In this document: one piece after another, positions 5,741 through 5,864 of the stretch
How the letters are laid out: every line of letters starts with the position of its first letter
Position numbering within the stretch: position 1 is the stretch's first letter
Origin: UBA6019 sp035535055
GTDB taxonomy: Bacteria; Chloroflexota; Dormibacteria; Dormibacterales; Dormibacteraceae
Length of the DNA: 5,864 bases
Direction of reading: 5' to 3'
Assembly: GCA_035535055.1 (NCBI GenBank)
Contig: DATLQT010000024.1
Coordinates: 1-5,864 of the forward strand
The notes under the pieces: model-generated
What the model saw: only the letters and a program-made list of their open reading frames with translations
What the model was told of the DNA's origin: nothing
The model's database searches: none
Position numbers and translations under genes: made by a program

Positions 5741-5864
5741 GCCGGTCCCTTGGCGGCGAGCATGGCCAGATGCTGGTGCTGTCCGCGGTGGTGATGGCCC
5801 TGCTCTTCCTGCCCCTATCGATCTTTGTGATCGATGACGCGCTGGTGGCCTCGGGGTACGCGCA
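5737..5864 (+). CDS. TadG-like pilus protein, N-terminus only (runs off right edge)
   Basis: The frame from GTG 5737 is open to the right edge: 42 complete codons plus two bases. It starts MSRSLGGEHGQMLVLSAVVM, then a membrane helix at about 12-32 containing a proline (P26), and V-I-D-D-A-L-V-A-S-G-Y-A. A leader with H-G-Q just before a hydrophobic helix, and an aspartate right after it (I32-D33) followed by a helix with a tyrosine, is the layout of TadG and related Tad pilus proteins (there, typically V-D-x-G ... with R and Q further on). If G10 is -1, the +5 residue is L15 rather than glutamate, so cleavage as a prepilin is doubtful; TadG proteins are generally membrane anchored. Overlap with the previous stop (GTGA) and the AGGAG upstream make expression in the operon very likely. 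With only the first 42 residues visible, any C-terminal domain is unknown. Confidence 0.68.
   Translation, partial: MSRSLGGEHGQMLVLSAVVMALLFLPLSIFVIDDALVASGYA

Noticed and set aside
1..5864. CRISPR arrays, insertion sequences, tRNA/rRNA genes, direct repeats
   Set aside because: Read for them throughout; coding capacity is continuous on the plus strand and no spaced repeats, transposase motifs or terminal inverted repeats were seen.

Overview
The window is a single, gap-free, plus-strand stretch of a tight adherence (Tad/Flp, type IVc pilus) locus. Nine reading frames run left to right with no non-coding DNA between them. The first (PKD-like secreted protein) and last (TadG-like protein) are cut by the window edges. 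DNA is very GC-rich (about 70 % by eye), codons are strongly G/C-ending, and starts are ATG, TTG and GTG. No secretin gene, Flp major pilin gene, prepilin peptidase gene, RNA gene, mobile element or CRISPR is visible. The gene order and style resemble tad loci of high-GC Actinomycetota or Chloroflexota; the sequence alone does not decide between them, and this assignment is inference.

Layout. 2-322: C-terminal part of a protein with a PKD-like beta-sandwich. 319-978: CpaB/RcpC-like membrane-anchored SAF-domain protein. 978-1769: TadZ/CpaE-like P-loop protein with a heavily degenerate Walker A. 1759-3117: TadA/CpaF secretion ATPase, beginning at a TTG. 3110-4015 and 4012-4944: TadB and TadC inner-membrane platform proteins (T2SSF family). 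4941-5330 and 5327-5740: two TadE-family minor pseudopilins in tandem. 5737 to the right edge: N-terminus of a third, TadG-like, envelope protein.

How they work together (family knowledge applied to this locus): TadZ positions the machine, the TadA hexamer supplies ATP-driven work, TadB/TadC form the membrane platform on which pilin subunits are extruded, the pseudopilins TadE/TadE-like/TadG prime or cap the fibre, and the SAF-domain protein and PKD-like protein sit outside the membrane. Every gene start overlaps the preceding stop by 1 to 11 bases, so the set is almost certainly one transcript with translational coupling. No promoter or terminator lies in the window; both must be outside it.

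This is a recognisable system rather than a new one. The parts worth a second look are the PKD-like protein fused into the operon, the catalytically doubtful TadZ, the series of three pseudopilin-like proteins with progressively altered processing sites, and the uninterrupted chain of overlapping starts.
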